From NCBI GenBank assembly GCA_020634435.1, contig JACKBS010000004.1, positions 62,001-126,000 on the forward strand: 64,000 nucleotides of DNA, written 5' to 3'. A model generated the notes under the pieces. That model made no database searches. It was given only the letters and a program-made list of their open reading frames with translations, and was not told where the DNA came from. Positions 24,807-33,900 of this stretch are shown one piece after another. This DNA is from Ardenticatenaceae bacterium (GTDB lineage: Bacteria > Chloroflexota > Anaerolineae > Promineifilales > Promineifilaceae). A program made the translations under genes and the position numbers. Each line of letters opens with the position of its first letter. Position 1 is the first letter of the stretch.

Positions 24807-25170
24807 AATGACAATTTCCTTCTTTATGAATTTGATCGTGAATTATGCCACAGGTTGGCCGATTGATGTAGGGTTGGGGGTAAACGGCCAGCAATTCAAC
24901 ATTTGATGTAGGGACGGGATGGCGCGGTATTGTTTTAGGCTAAACAGAGTTTATTTTGTCCGCGCCGTCTCGCCCTGCCTCTGTTTAACGGCCGTTTTGG
25001 GCGAGACAGGCGGGCGGCGAGGCCTTTCGTTTGTCCATGATCTTGGCCCGCCTGTCCCACCCCTACCGAAAATATGCATATTTCGCATTGTTAGGGAAAC
25101 GGCCGTTTCCCACAGTCCCAGGTTTGCCCTATAATCCGCAGCGCTTATTTAACTTCTTTAGGAACAGACA
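24807..25170. other. divergent intergenic region with two overlapping hairpins
   Basis: 364 bases with no defensible gene. GTCTCGCCC (24967-24975) pairs with GGGCGAGAC (24999-25007); GACAGGCGGGC (25005-25015) pairs with GCCCGCCTGTC (25046-25056). The two stems share bases 25005-25007 and so compete. TATAAT at 25130-25135 is a probable -10 for the thioesterase gene 36 bases later. Two ACGGCCGT copies are present. Confidence 0.5.
25130..25135 (+). promoter_or_regulatory. -10 element TATAAT of the thioesterase gene
   Basis: Perfect TATAAT 35 bases before the ATG. No good -35 hexamer; TTTCCC near 25107 is the best candidate at 17 bases. Confidence 0.5.
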
Positions 25171-25623
25171 ATGGATTTTTCTTCATTTCCTCCAGAATTT
25201 ATTGAACGTATGGGCCAACTTATGGCCAGCGGCCAGCTCAAGCTGCCCCCGCCAATTTTTACCGATATGGCTGGCGAATTTGTGGACATGGACCTGGCCG
25301 CCAAAACCCTCACGGTGCGCTTTCCCGTGCAGGAACGGTACCAAAACCCGATGGGCTACATGCAAGGGGGCATGATTGCCGCGGCCCTCGACAATGCCAT
25401 CGGGCCGCTGAGCTTTATGGTGGCCGCGCCAAACGTCACCAAAACGATGGAAGTGAACTATCTACGGCCGATTTCCGCCAGCATAGAAGAAATTACCGTG
25501 GTTGCTGCCTTTGAGGGACAAAACGGCCGTGAACTCACCTTTGTCGCCGATGTTTTGCGAAACGACGGCACCAAATTGGCCACGGCACGTTCGTTAAATG
25601 TGCTGCTTAAGCGAGAGGCGTAG
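25171..25623 (+). CDS. PaaI-type hotdog thioesterase
   Basis: 150 residues. The hotdog core NPMGYMQGGMIAAALDNAIGPLS carries the PaaI HGG-type loop with Gln for His (QGG), followed by MEVNYLRPIS, the catalytic strand region. It hydrolyses acyl-CoA or related thioesters, probably as a homotetramer. It stands alone between divergent and convergent neighbours. Confidence 0.87.
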   Translation: MDFSSFPPEFIERMGQLMASGQLKLPPPIFTDMAGEFVDMDLAAKTLTVRFPVQERYQNPMGYMQGGMIAAALDNAIGPLSFMVAAPNVTKTMEVNYLRPISASIEEITVVAAFEGQNGRELTFVADVLRNDGTKLATARSLNVLLKREA

Positions 25624-25625
25624 CC

Positions 25626-26819
25626 TTACTCTCCGGCCACCGCCACCTGGGGGGCGGCCCGGCTTTGCACCAGCATAATCACAAAGATGAGCCCATTGAT
25701 GGCAAAGCTGGAAATGACCAGCCAGGGCATCGTTTGCGCCCCAAAGCGCTCGATGGCCTGGCCCGTAACCCAGGGCAGCACCACCCCGCCAAAACTATCG
25801 CCCAAAATAATGATGCTGCTGACGGTAGCCGTTAGCGTAATGGACTGCCCGGCCAGGTTGTAGCCCGTGGCCCAAACGGGGGCCATAAAAAAGCCCACCG
25901 CCACGGTGGCAATCCACAGCACCGTCAGCGAGTTTGGCGCGCTAATGACCAAAGCCAGGGCTGCCAGCCCACCCACAAAAGCCACAGTCAAAATTTGCGC
26001 TGGTTTAAACTTGGCCGCCGCGGGAATGGAGAGAGCCCGCCCAATCGTGAACGACAGCCAGAATCCAGAGGTTAGATACGCCGCGCGGGTGGCGTCTGCC
26101 AGATCAAGCGTGAGCGCGTAGGTGTAAATCCAGTTGCCATACGTGAGTTCTGAACCCACATAGAAGAACAGGAACAGCATGGCGATGGCGATCATTGGCA
26201 AGATTTGGCGCAAATTGACTTTGGGCTGATCGCTTCCCTCAAGTTGGTTTTCCAGGCGAGGGCTGCCGGGTAGCAGCAGCAAAAACAGGCTTACGGGCAG
26301 CGCTAATCCGGCCAAAGCCCAGTACGCTTGCTGGTACGTGCCGCCCCAGTTCAGCACCTGGGCAAACACGGTTGGGGCTAAAAACGCACCCAGGCCAAAG
26401 GCAAAATGCAGCCCGTTGACGTATGGCCCCGCTTTTTTGCCGTGGGTCCACATCAGCAGCGTGTTGGCTCCCGTGTTGATAATGCCGCCGGGCAGGCCAT
26501 TGATGAAGTAGATGACCAGCAGCAGGGGCAGGCTGGGGGCCAGGGGAATGAGCGCCAGCAGCGTGGCGCTGACCAGTTGGGCCAGGCCCAAAACGCGATG
26601 ACCATTTTTGATGCGATCAAACAGGCGACCGCTGAGCGCTGTGCCCAACAGCCCTCCCGTCGCGCCGACCAAAAAGATGGCTCCGATAGCGCCGAGCGTG
26701 CTGCCGGTTTGGTTGGCCAACGAGGGCAGGGCTGGGCCGGTGATGCCCAGGCTAAAACCCAGGCTGATGAACAAGAGATAATATCCGAGGGTATTGCGGC
26801 GTTTTTCGTTGTCTGTCAC
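25626..26819 (-). CDS. MFS transporter
   Basis: 397 residues, start GTG at 26819 with AAAGGAC upstream. About twelve hydrophobic segments; the loop between helices 2 and 3 reads GTALSGRLFDRIKNGHRVLG, the usual MFS motif A variant (GxLaDRxGrr). The long glycine-rich helix GGIINTGANTLLMW resembles the sugar:proton symporter (FucP-like) branch. The substrate is unknown. It ends two bases after the thioesterase stop on the other strand. Confidence 0.9.
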   Translation of the reverse strand: MTDNEKRRNTLGYYLLFISLGFSLGITGPALPSLANQTGSTLGAIGAIFLVGATGGLLGTALSGRLFDRIKNGHRVLGLAQLVSATLLALIPLAPSLPLLLVIYFINGLPGGIINTGANTLLMWTHGKKAGPYVNGLHFAFGLGAFLAPTVFAQVLNWGGTYQQAYWALAGLALPVSLFLLLLPGSPRLENQLEGSDQPKVNLRQILPMIAIAMLFLFFYVGSELTYGNWIYTYALTLDLADATRAAYLTSGFWLSFTIGRALSIPAAAKFKPAQILTVAFVGGLAALALVISAPNSLTVLWIATVAVGFFMAPVWATGYNLAGQSITLTATVSSIIILGDSFGGVVLPWVTGQAIERFGAQTMPWLVISSFAINGLIFVIMLVQSRAAPQVAVAGE

Positions 26820-26895
26820 AGGAATGTCCTTTTACGGCAAAATAAGCCGCTGATTGTAGACCTGTGGTGGGGGGTGTGCAACGGCCGTTCCCACT

Positions 26896-27357
26896 CTATT
26901 CAATCTTTGGCCAATACTGTTGGTGTACGGCCGTTCCCTCCTCCTCCAGCACCGGCCCAATCACTTCTACAGGGCGGCTGCCTCTGGCAAAAATCTCCGC
27001 GCAGGGAATCAAAAAGTCATCCCCCGCAATTGTGCCGAGCACAGCGGCCGAACAGCCAAACACCACCCGACTGATACCCGACCAGTAAATCGCCCCGGCG
27101 CACATGGCGCATGGCTCCGTGCTGGTGACCAGGGTGCATTCCGCTAAAAATGCGCGCGAAAACTGCTGCGATGCCTGGCTCACCAGGTTCAGCTCCGCGT
27201 GGCGGGTGATGTCGTGGTCAGTGTGGACGGTGTTTACGGCCGTTAACACCACCGCCCCCTCCCGCACCAACAGCGCCCCGAACGGATGATCCCCATTGGT
27301 CATTGCTTCGCTGGCCAGGGCAAACGCCTGCCGTATGTAACTTTCCTCATTTGCCAT
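26896..27357 (-). CDS. nucleoside deaminase, zinc-dependent
   Basis: 153 residues using the ATG at 27357, with AAGGAG eleven bases upstream; the ATG at 27366 would be too close. Zinc motifs HAE (RHAELNLV) and PCxxC (STEPCAMCAGAIYW) are intact. The long DHPFGALLV strand and VFGCSAAVLG fit guanine deaminase-type cytoplasmic members rather than TadA. It probably deaminates guanine or a related base. It lies back to back with hsdM. Confidence 0.88.
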   Translation of the reverse strand: MANEESYIRQAFALASEAMTNGDHPFGALLVREGAVVLTAVNTVHTDHDITRHAELNLVSQASQQFSRAFLAECTLVTSTEPCAMCAGAIYWSGISRVVFGCSAAVLGTIAGDDFLIPCAEIFARGSRPVEVIGPVLEEEGTAVHQQYWPKIE

Positions 27358-27447
27358 GATTGTCATTTCTCCTTGTTGGCAGTTTACTCAATTCACCCTA
27401 TGATCCTACCGCTTGACCCATTCCGTGCACCAATTAAGGAGACACCC

Positions 27448-28968
27448 ATGCTCACAGGCGAGATTCGCAACCAGGTAGACCGCATCTGGGACACCTTTTG
27501 GACCGGCGGCATTTCCAACCCGCTGGAAGTCATCGAACAGCTCACCTACCTGCTGTTCATCAAGCGGCTGGATGAAATTCACACCCGCGCCGAAAACAAG
27601 GCCAACACCCTCGGCCAACCCATCGAAAACCCCATCTTCCCCGATCCCGACGATTCGGCCGTAGGGTCAAGGCATGCCTTGACCCTACAAGAACCAACCG
27701 ATCCCGATGTAGGGCAAAGGCGCGCCTTTGCCCTACCCAATGGCGACGAATGGAACCCCCAAGATTTCCGCTGGAGCCGCTTCAAAAACATGCCCGCCGA
27801 GCAGATGTACCAAACCATCACCGAAGGCGTGTTCCCCTTCATGAAGCAGATGACCGGCGAGCAAACCGCCTTTGCCGCGCACATGAAGGACGCCCGCTTC
27901 ACCCTGCCGCCCGAAAAGGCAGGCCTGCTGGCCAAAGTGGTCGATCTGCTGGACAAAATTCCGATGGACGACCGGGACACCAAGGGCGACCTGTACGAAT
28001 ACATGCTGAGCAAGCTGGCCACCGCCGGGCAAAACGGCCAGTTCCGCACGCCGCGCCACATCATCCAGATGATGGTGGCCCTGACCGAACCCCGCCCCGA
28101 CGACACCATTTGCGACCCCGCCTGCGGCACGGCCGGATTTTTGGTGGCCGCCGCCGAATATTTGTACGACAACCACAGTCGCACCGAATTAGGTCAGCGA
28201 TATTACCAGGGCGAGATGTTCCACGGCTTCGATTTTGACAGCACGATGCTGCGCGTCGCCTCCATGAATATGCTGCTGCACGGCATTGAAAATCCGTTGA
28301 TCCAGAACCGGGACAGCCTGTCTGAGGGGCATGGCGGCGTGGAAAATATGTACAGCCTAATTTTGGCCAATCCGCCGTTTGCGGGCAGTTTGGATTATGA
28401 AAGCACGGCCAAAGATTTGCTGGCGACGGTGAAGACGAAGAAGACGGAGCTGCTCTTTTTGGCGCTGTTTTTGCGGCTGCTGAAGCCGGGTGGCCGCGCC
28501 GCCGTCATTGTGCCGGATGGGGTGCTGTTTGGCAGCAGCACGGCGCACCAAAGTTTGCGCCAGGCGCTGGTGGAGCAGCAAAAGCTGGACGGCATCATCT
28601 CCATGCCCAGCGGCGTGTTTAAGCCGTACGCCGGGGTGTCTACGGCGATTGTGTTGTTTACCAAGACAGACAGCGGCGGCACGGACGATGTCTGGTTTTA
28701 CGACATGCAGGCGGATGGGTATTCGCTGGACGACAAACGAATGCCCCTCGGCAACCCCGCCGCGTCCGTCGTAGGGCAAAGGCATGCCTTTGCCGAGTCA
28801 AGGCATGCCTTGACCCTACCGGGGAAAATGGCCAAACGCATGAACAAAACAACATCCCGGACATTGTGGTCCGGTGGCGCAGCCGGGATGGGGAGCGCGA
28901 CCAGCCGCGCACGGCGCAGTCGTTTATGGTGCCGAAGGCGGAGATTGCGGCCAACGGCTACGATTTGA
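27448..28968 (+). CDS. hsdM: type I restriction-modification DNA methyltransferase HsdM, C-terminally frameshifted
   Basis: The ATG at 27448 (AAGGAG upstream) begins MLTGEIRNQVDRIWD. AdoMet motif I DPACGTAGFLV and the catalytic ANPPF (N6-adenine type) are intact. Two 28-bp palindromes read in frame as VGSRHALTL (residues 72-80) and VGQRRAFAL (88-96), between the N-terminal helical domain and the rest. At residue 442 a third, fused palindrome gives VGQRHAFAESRHALTL, after which the frame is wrong and runs about 50 aberrant residues to a stop at 28968. The normal HsdM end is encoded in another frame to 29102. Either a real mutation by recombination between palindromes or an assembly error in a hairpin. 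Confidence 0.85.
   Translation: MLTGEIRNQVDRIWDTFWTGGISNPLEVIEQLTYLLFIKRLDEIHTRAENKANTLGQPIENPIFPDPDDSAVGSRHALTLQEPTDPDVGQRRAFALPNGDEWNPQDFRWSRFKNMPAEQMYQTITEGVFPFMKQMTGEQTAFAAHMKDARFTLPPEKAGLLAKVVDLLDKIPMDDRDTKGDLYEYMLSKLATAGQNGQFRTPRHIIQMMVALTEPRPDDTICDPACGTAGFLVAAAEYLYDNHSRTELGQRYYQGEMFHGFDFDSTMLRVASMNMLLHGIENPLIQNRDSLSEGHGGVENMYSLILANPPFAGSLDYESTAKDLLATVKTKKTELLFLALFLRLLKPGGRAAVIVPDGVLFGSSTAHQSLRQALVEQQKLDGIISMPSGVFKPYAGVSTAIVLFTKTDSGGTDDVWFYDMQADGYSLDDKRMPLGNPAASVVGQRHAFAESRHALTLPGKMAKRMNKTTSRTLWSGGAAGMGSATSRARRSRLWCRRRRLRPTATI
27661..27688. repeat. REP palindrome 1 (in hsdM, in frame)
   Basis: Perfect 28-bp palindrome GTAG-GGTCAAG-GCATGC-CTTGACC-CTAC. Codes VGSRHALTL. Confidence 0.9.
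27709..27736. repeat. REP palindrome 2 (in hsdM, in frame)
   Basis: GTAG-GGCAAAG-GCGCGC-CTTTGCC-CTAC; the central six bases differ symmetrically from other copies. Codes VGQRRAFAL. Confidence 0.9.
28771..28819. repeat. fused REP pair at the hsdM frameshift
   Basis: First 24 bases of a GGCAAAG-type copy joined to 25 bases of a GGTCAAG-type copy, as though a deletion had joined two tandem palindromes. 49 bases is not a multiple of three. Confidence 0.85.
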
Positions 28969-29102
28969 GTATTAACCGGTACAAGGAGATTGTGTACGAG
29001 GCGGTGGCCTACGACCCGCCGCTGCAAATATTGGACGAGCTGGCGGCGCTGGAAGCGGAAATACAGCAGGGCATGGCCGAACTGCGGGAGATGCTTCAGT
29101 GA
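28848..29102 (+). pseudogene. hsdM: displaced C-terminal part of HsdM
   Basis: In the frame shifted relative to 27448-28968, the sequence NNIPDIVVRWRSRDGE, then a VPKAEIAANGYDLSINRYKE segment, is the conserved end of HsdM. It ends ELREMLQ with a TGA overlapped by the hsdS GTG. Restoring the frame by a one-base change near 28771-28819 would yield a complete HsdM of ordinary length. Confidence 0.8.
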
Positions 29103-30229
29103 GCGAAAAATTGCAAAAAGTAAAGCTCGTTGATATTTGCCGTCCTAAGCAATGGAAAACAATTTCCATGAAAAATCTTCATGATGATGGGTATCCTGTC
29201 TATGGTGCAAACGGGAAAGTTGGCTTTTACTCAGAATACACACATGCAAAACCAACTCTTATGATTACATGTCGGGGTGCAACCTGCGGTACGGTGAATT
29301 TATCTGAGCCATTTTCCTACATTATGGGCAATGCAATGGCGCTTGATAATTTGGATAAAGAACGCGCCCATTTGAAATATTTATATTACTTTCTGACTTG
29401 GCAGGGTTTTGATCAAGTTATTTCTGGTACTGCACAACCACAAATCACAAGAACTGGCCTTTCTAACTATGAGGTTTTGTTGCCGCCGTTGGGGGAGCAG
29501 CGGCGGATTGCGGCCGTTCTCGACAAAGCGGACGCACTGCGGCAAAAGCGCCGCGCCGCCCTCGCCAGGCTAGACACGCTGCTCCAGGCCACCTTCCTCC
29601 ACATGTTCGGCGACCCTGTTACCAATCCAATGGGCTGGGAGGAGATGGAATTATTTGATACAGCTGATAAGTTTTCTGACGGGCCATTTGGATCAAATTT
29701 AAAAACGGAACATTATACAGAATCTGGGATCCAGGTGATTCGCCTTCAAAATATCGGGGTAGGCTATTTAGATGAATCAGACAAAGCATTTATCTCGGAA
29801 GAACACTATCAATCTCTTCCGAGACATCATTGTATCCCCGGCGATATCGTAGTTGGAACCCTGGGCGATCCAAATCTTAGAGCAACTATAATTCCCCAAC
29901 ATATTGATAGATGCTTAAATAAAGCCGATTGTGTTCAGTACAGAGTAAATTCAAAAATAATGAACAAGGATTATGCTTGCTGGCTGTTGAATAATCCCAA
30001 TATCATCAAAAGAGCATCAGCGCTTTCTCTTGGCCAAACGAGGCTTAGAATTAGTATGGGTAGATTGAAAGGCCTAATAGTTCCAGTCCCACCATTAGAA
30101 AAACAAAAAACATTTTCAGTTTATTATCAGAGATTCGCTATTGAAAAGAATGCCCAAGTCGAAAATCTTGGATTGTTAGACAACCTGTTCCACGCCTTGC
30201 AACAGCGCGCCTTCAGCGGCCAATTGTAG
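29099..30229 (+). CDS. hsdS: type I restriction-modification specificity subunit HsdS
   Basis: 376 residues from a GTG overlapping the hsdM stop (GTGA). It carries two target-recognition domains, each followed by a conserved helix: LPPLGEQRRIAAVLDKADALRQ in the middle and PVPPLEKQKTFSVYYQRF at the end. The first TRD has the YPVYGANGKVGFYSEYTH pattern. The TRDs are clearly more AT-rich than neighbouring genes, as expected for modules exchanged by recombination. HsdS gives sequence specificity to the HsdM/HsdR complex. Its TAG stop lies in a GTAGGG palindrome fragment. Confidence 0.93.
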   Translation: MSEKLQKVKLVDICRPKQWKTISMKNLHDDGYPVYGANGKVGFYSEYTHAKPTLMITCRGATCGTVNLSEPFSYIMGNAMALDNLDKERAHLKYLYYFLTWQGFDQVISGTAQPQITRTGLSNYEVLLPPLGEQRRIAAVLDKADALRQKRRAALARLDTLLQATFLHMFGDPVTNPMGWEEMELFDTADKFSDGPFGSNLKTEHYTESGIQVIRLQNIGVGYLDESDKAFISEEHYQSLPRHHCIPGDIVVGTLGDPNLRATIIPQHIDRCLNKADCVQYRVNSKIMNKDYACWLLNNPNIIKRASALSLGQTRLRISMGRLKGLIVPVPPLEKQKTFSVYYQRFAIEKNAQVENLGLLDNLFHALQQRAFSGQL

Positions 30230-30238
30230 GGTGTCGTC

Positions 30239-30266
30239 GTAGGGCAAAGGCATGCCTTTGCCCTAC
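30239..30266. repeat. REP palindrome upstream of RAYT
   Basis: GTAG-GGCAAAG-GCATGC-CTTTGCC-CTAC, preceded by GTGTCGTC and a partial GTAGGG at the hsdS stop. Confidence 0.9.
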
Positions 30267-30305
30267 AGGCGGTGGGTTTATTTTTGCCAGTTTCAGGAGG
30301 GAAAC

Positions 30306-30893
30306 ATGACAATCAGACGTCGCAAACAGATTCGCCTGCGCGGATATGATTACCGCAACGCGGGGGCGTATTTCGTGACCATTTGCACGCATCAGCGGGA
30401 ATGCACGTTTGGCACGGTGCGCAACGGGGTGATGCATTTGAACGATTGGGGGGAGATTGTGGTGAAAATTTGGCAGGCGATGCCGGACCATTTCCCGTAC
30501 ATCATTTTGGACGTGTTCCAATGTATGCCCAATCACATCCATTTCATCGTCTGGATCATCAGCGACGACGCGCCGAATACGTTGCCAACCGATCCCCAGG
30601 CCAACGTAGGGCAAAGGCATGCCTTTGCCCTACATGACCAACCACCCGGACGGGGCACAAAACCCAAATCGTTGGGGGCGATTGTGGGCGCATTCAAATC
30701 GGCCGTGACGCGGGAGATCAACGAATTGCGCGGGGAGAAATTTCCGCCAGTGTGGCAGGGGCGGTTTTATGACCGGATCATCCGCAATGAGCGGGAATTG
30801 GCGGCAATCCGGCGATATATTCACAACAACCCGGCCAACTGGACGGCGGACCAGGATTACGACGCGGGGTTGGATGATTATTTGTCGTTGTAG
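30306..30893 (+). CDS. REP-associated tyrosine transposase (RAYT, Y1/HUH) with a REP inserted in its own gene
   Basis: 195 residues. The IS200/RAYT-type fold shows N-terminal RRRKQIRLRGYDYRNAGAYF, the HUH motif in CMPNHIHFIVWI (His77, His79) and the catalytic Tyr155 in GRFYDRIIRNERELAAIRRY. Family members cut single-stranded DNA at a GTAG next to REP hairpins. Residues 101-109 (VGQRHAFAL) are a REP palindrome read in frame, lying between the HUH strand and the Tyr helix. The stop codon TAG is the beginning of the next palindrome. It interrupts the usual hsdS-hsdR arrangement. Whether the insert is tolerated is unknown. Confidence 0.9.
   Translation: MTIRRRKQIRLRGYDYRNAGAYFVTICTHQRECTFGTVRNGVMHLNDWGEIVVKIWQAMPDHFPYIILDVFQCMPNHIHFIVWIISDDAPNTLPTDPQANVGQRHAFALHDQPPGRGTKPKSLGAIVGAFKSAVTREINELRGEKFPPVWQGRFYDRIIRNERELAAIRRYIHNNPANWTADQDYDAGLDDYLSL
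30606..30633. repeat. REP palindrome inside the RAYT gene
   Basis: Same sequence as the copy at 30239, read in frame as VGQRHAFAL. Confidence 0.9.
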
Positions 30894-30917
30894 GGCATAG
30901 GCATGCCTATGCCCTAC
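30890..30917. repeat. REP palindrome at the RAYT stop
   Basis: GTAG-GGCATAG-GCATGC-CTATGCC-CTAC; its TAG is the RAYT stop codon. Confidence 0.9.
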
Positions 30918-30935
30918 AACAACCATGCCTGTGTC

Positions 30936-30963
30936 GTAGGGTAAAGGCATGCCTTTACCCTAC
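30936..30963. repeat. REP palindrome at the hsdR promoter
   Basis: GTAG-GGTAAAG-GCATGC-CTTTACC-CTAC; TTTACC in its right arm is placed as a -35 for hsdR. Confidence 0.9.
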
Positions 30964-30983
30964 CATTGTTTTTTGTTTATAAT
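30954..30983 (+). promoter_or_regulatory. hsdR promoter, leaderless start
   Basis: TTTACC (30954-30959, supplied by the REP), 18 bases, TATAAT (30978-30983). The expected start of transcription is at or next to the ATG at 30991, so the mRNA would be leaderless; no ribosome site is visible. Confidence 0.55.
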
Positions 30984-30990
30984 GTCCGCC

Positions 30991-33900
30991 ATGTCCAATT
31001 TCGCCTTTCTCAACCAACCCAACTGGCAACAAATTTATAGCGATGCGCGGCTGGCGGAAAATTACGTTTTGTCTGATCCGCGGGCGGCGTTGCTGTACGG
31101 CCGTCGCACCGTGGAGATGATCGTGGAGTGGCTGACCACCTACGATCCGGCGTTTGACGACCCGTACGCCGAGAGCCTGCACCAGAAGATGACAACACGG
31201 CCGTTTCGGGAAAACATTCCCTACGGCGTGCAGGACAAAATGCATGCCCTGCGCAAAATCGGCAACGAGGGGGTGCACGGGGCGCGGCGCATTCAATCCA
31301 GCCAAACCATTGGCATGATTCGCGATCTGTTCGCCATCTGCCACTGGTTTGCCCGCCAGTACACTAGCGGCGACCCGAACAGCGTGCCCGGCCAGTTCGA
31401 TGAGGCGCTGCTGCCCCCGCCGCCGCGTGACGTGGTGCAAAAAACGCGGGCACAGCTCAAGCTGATCTCCGAAAAGTTTTTGGAGCGGGATGAAGAATTA
31501 AAAAAGTTGCGCGAGGAATTGGTAGGGCAAAGGCATGCCTTTGCCCTACAAGAGGCGGAACTGGCGGAATTACGCGCCCAGGTGGCCACCACCAAGGTGG
31601 TCAACGAGGCCATCCCGGACAATTTTGATTACAGCCAGACGGAAGCTGGCACCCGCGAGCTGGTGATTGACCAGATGCTGCGCGCGGCGGGTTGGGATGT
31701 GGCCAACGCAGTAACCACGCCCAAAACGCCTGCCGACCGCGTAGGCAATGTGACCTTTGAAGAGCGGGTGGAACCGATGCCCAACCGGCGCGGGTACGGC
31801 TACGCGGATTACGTGCTGTGGGGCGCGGATGGGTTGCCGTTGGCGGTGGTGGAAGCGAAGAAAACGGCCGTTGACAAGGAACGCGGCAAGCATCAGGCGG
31901 AACTGTACGCCGACGCGCTGGAAAAAATGACGGGACAGCGTCCGGTGATTTTTTACACCAATGGCTACACCGTTAGCCTATGGGACGACAGTTTTTACCC
32001 ACCGCGCGAGGTGCAGGGCTTTTATACGCAGGAGGAGCTGGCGCTGCTGGTGCAGCGGCGGGACACCGCCAAAAATTTGGCCGAAGTGCCGAACAATGCC
32101 CAAATTGCGGGGCGCTATTACCAGGAGGAGGCGATTCGCCGGGTGACTGACCATTTCCAGCAAGCACACCGTCGGGCCTTGCTGGTGATGGCAACGGGGA
32201 CGGGAAAAACGCGAACGGCCGTTGCCCTGGTTGATTTGCTGATGCGGGCCAACTGGGTGAAGCGGGTCCTCTTTTTGGCCGACCGGGTTACGCTGGTGAA
32301 CCAGGCGGTGAAGGCGTTCAAAGCGCATTTGCCGCACAGCAATCCGATCAATTTGCTAGAAGACAAGCAGGCGGAGGCCAGCCGGGTGGTGGTGTCTACC
32401 TATCACACGGTGATGAATTTAATTGAGCGGCAGGGGAATTCCGACGTAGGGCAAAGGCATGCCTTTGCCCTACAGTATGGGGTGGGGCATTTTGATTTGA
32501 TCATCATCGACGAGGCCCATCGCTCCGTTTACGCTAAATTTGGCGCGATTTTTCAATATTTTGATGGCCTGCTGCTGGGCCTGACGGCCACGCCTAAAGA
32601 CGAAGTAGACCGCAACACCTACGAGCTGTTTAATTTGGCCAGCGGCGACCCCACCTACAGCTACGATCTCGATCAGGCAGTCGCCGATGAGTTCCTGGTG
32701 CCGCCCCAGCCGATGGAAACCAGCACCAAGTTTATGAGCCACGGCATCCGCTACGATGAGCTGCCGGACGAGGAAAAGATACGCTGGGAGATGCTGGAGT
32801 GGGACGATTCGGGCGAGATGCCCGACGCTGTGGACGCTCGCGAGCTGAATCAATGGCTGTTCAACCAGGACACCATCGACAAGGTGCTGCAAGCTTTGAT
32901 GGAGCACGGCCTCAAAGTGGCGGGCGGCGATCGGCTGGGCAAAACGATTGTTTTTGCCGCCAACAGTGCCCACGCCAGGCGGATTGTGGAGCGGTTTGAT
33001 GCCAACTACCCCAATTTGGCGGGCAAGTTTGCCCAGCAGGTGGATTACAGCATCAACTATGCCCAGGATTTGGTGGAGAAGTTTGGTGTGAAGGAAGGTG
33101 CGCCACACATCGCTGTGTCGGTGGATATGCTAGACACGGGGGTGGATGTGCCGGAGGTGGTGAACCTGCTGTTCTTCAAGCGGGTGCGCTCCAAAACGAA
33201 GTTTTTCCAGATGATTGGGCGGGGCACGCGGCTGTGTGAAGATTTGTTTGGTCTGGATCAGGACAAGACGCAGTTCCTGATTTTTGATTTTTGCGGTAAT
33301 TTTGAGTTTTTCCGCTACAACCCCAAAGGTCGTCCGGCGGCCCGCATGCCCAAGCCGCTGCGCCAGCAGCTTTTTGAGACGCGCCTGCATCTGTTGGAAA
33401 CGCTAGATGAAGGCAATGATCCAGAATTGATTCCGCTGCGGCAGCGCGTGGCTGATGCGCTGCACGAAACCGTGTCGCAGATGAACCTGCACAACTTTTT
33501 GGTACGGCCGAAACGGCCGTTTGTGGAACCGTTTCAGGCCCGTGACCGGTGGGACAATCTGAGCCTCACGGACCGCGCCGATTTGCTGAATGAAGTTGCT
33601 GCACTGCCGTCTCAGCAGCCAGACGAAGAGGAAAGTGCCAAGCGGCTGGATTTGCTGCTGCTGCGCTTGCAGTTAGCGGCACTCAGCGGGCAGCAAACAA
33701 CGGTGGACGCGCTGCGCGACCGGACCGTGCAAGCGGCCGAAAAGCTAACCAGTCGTGATGCGCTCAACATTCCCCTGGTGCGGGCTCAGGAGCCACTGCT
33801 GCGCCGGGTGCAAACGGCCGAATTTTGGCAGGAAGTGACGCCCAATCAGCTTGAAGACGTGCGCCGCAATTTACGTGATCTGACGCGCTTTATCGTGCCG

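Noticed and set aside
30252..30305. RAYT starting at 30252
   Set aside because: The upstream 18 codons come from a REP and its flank; the ATG at 30306 has AGGAGG upstream and a normal N-terminus.
27661..30963. CRISPR array
   Set aside because: The recurring palindromes are irregularly spaced over several kb, lie in genes and have no spacers of uniform length.
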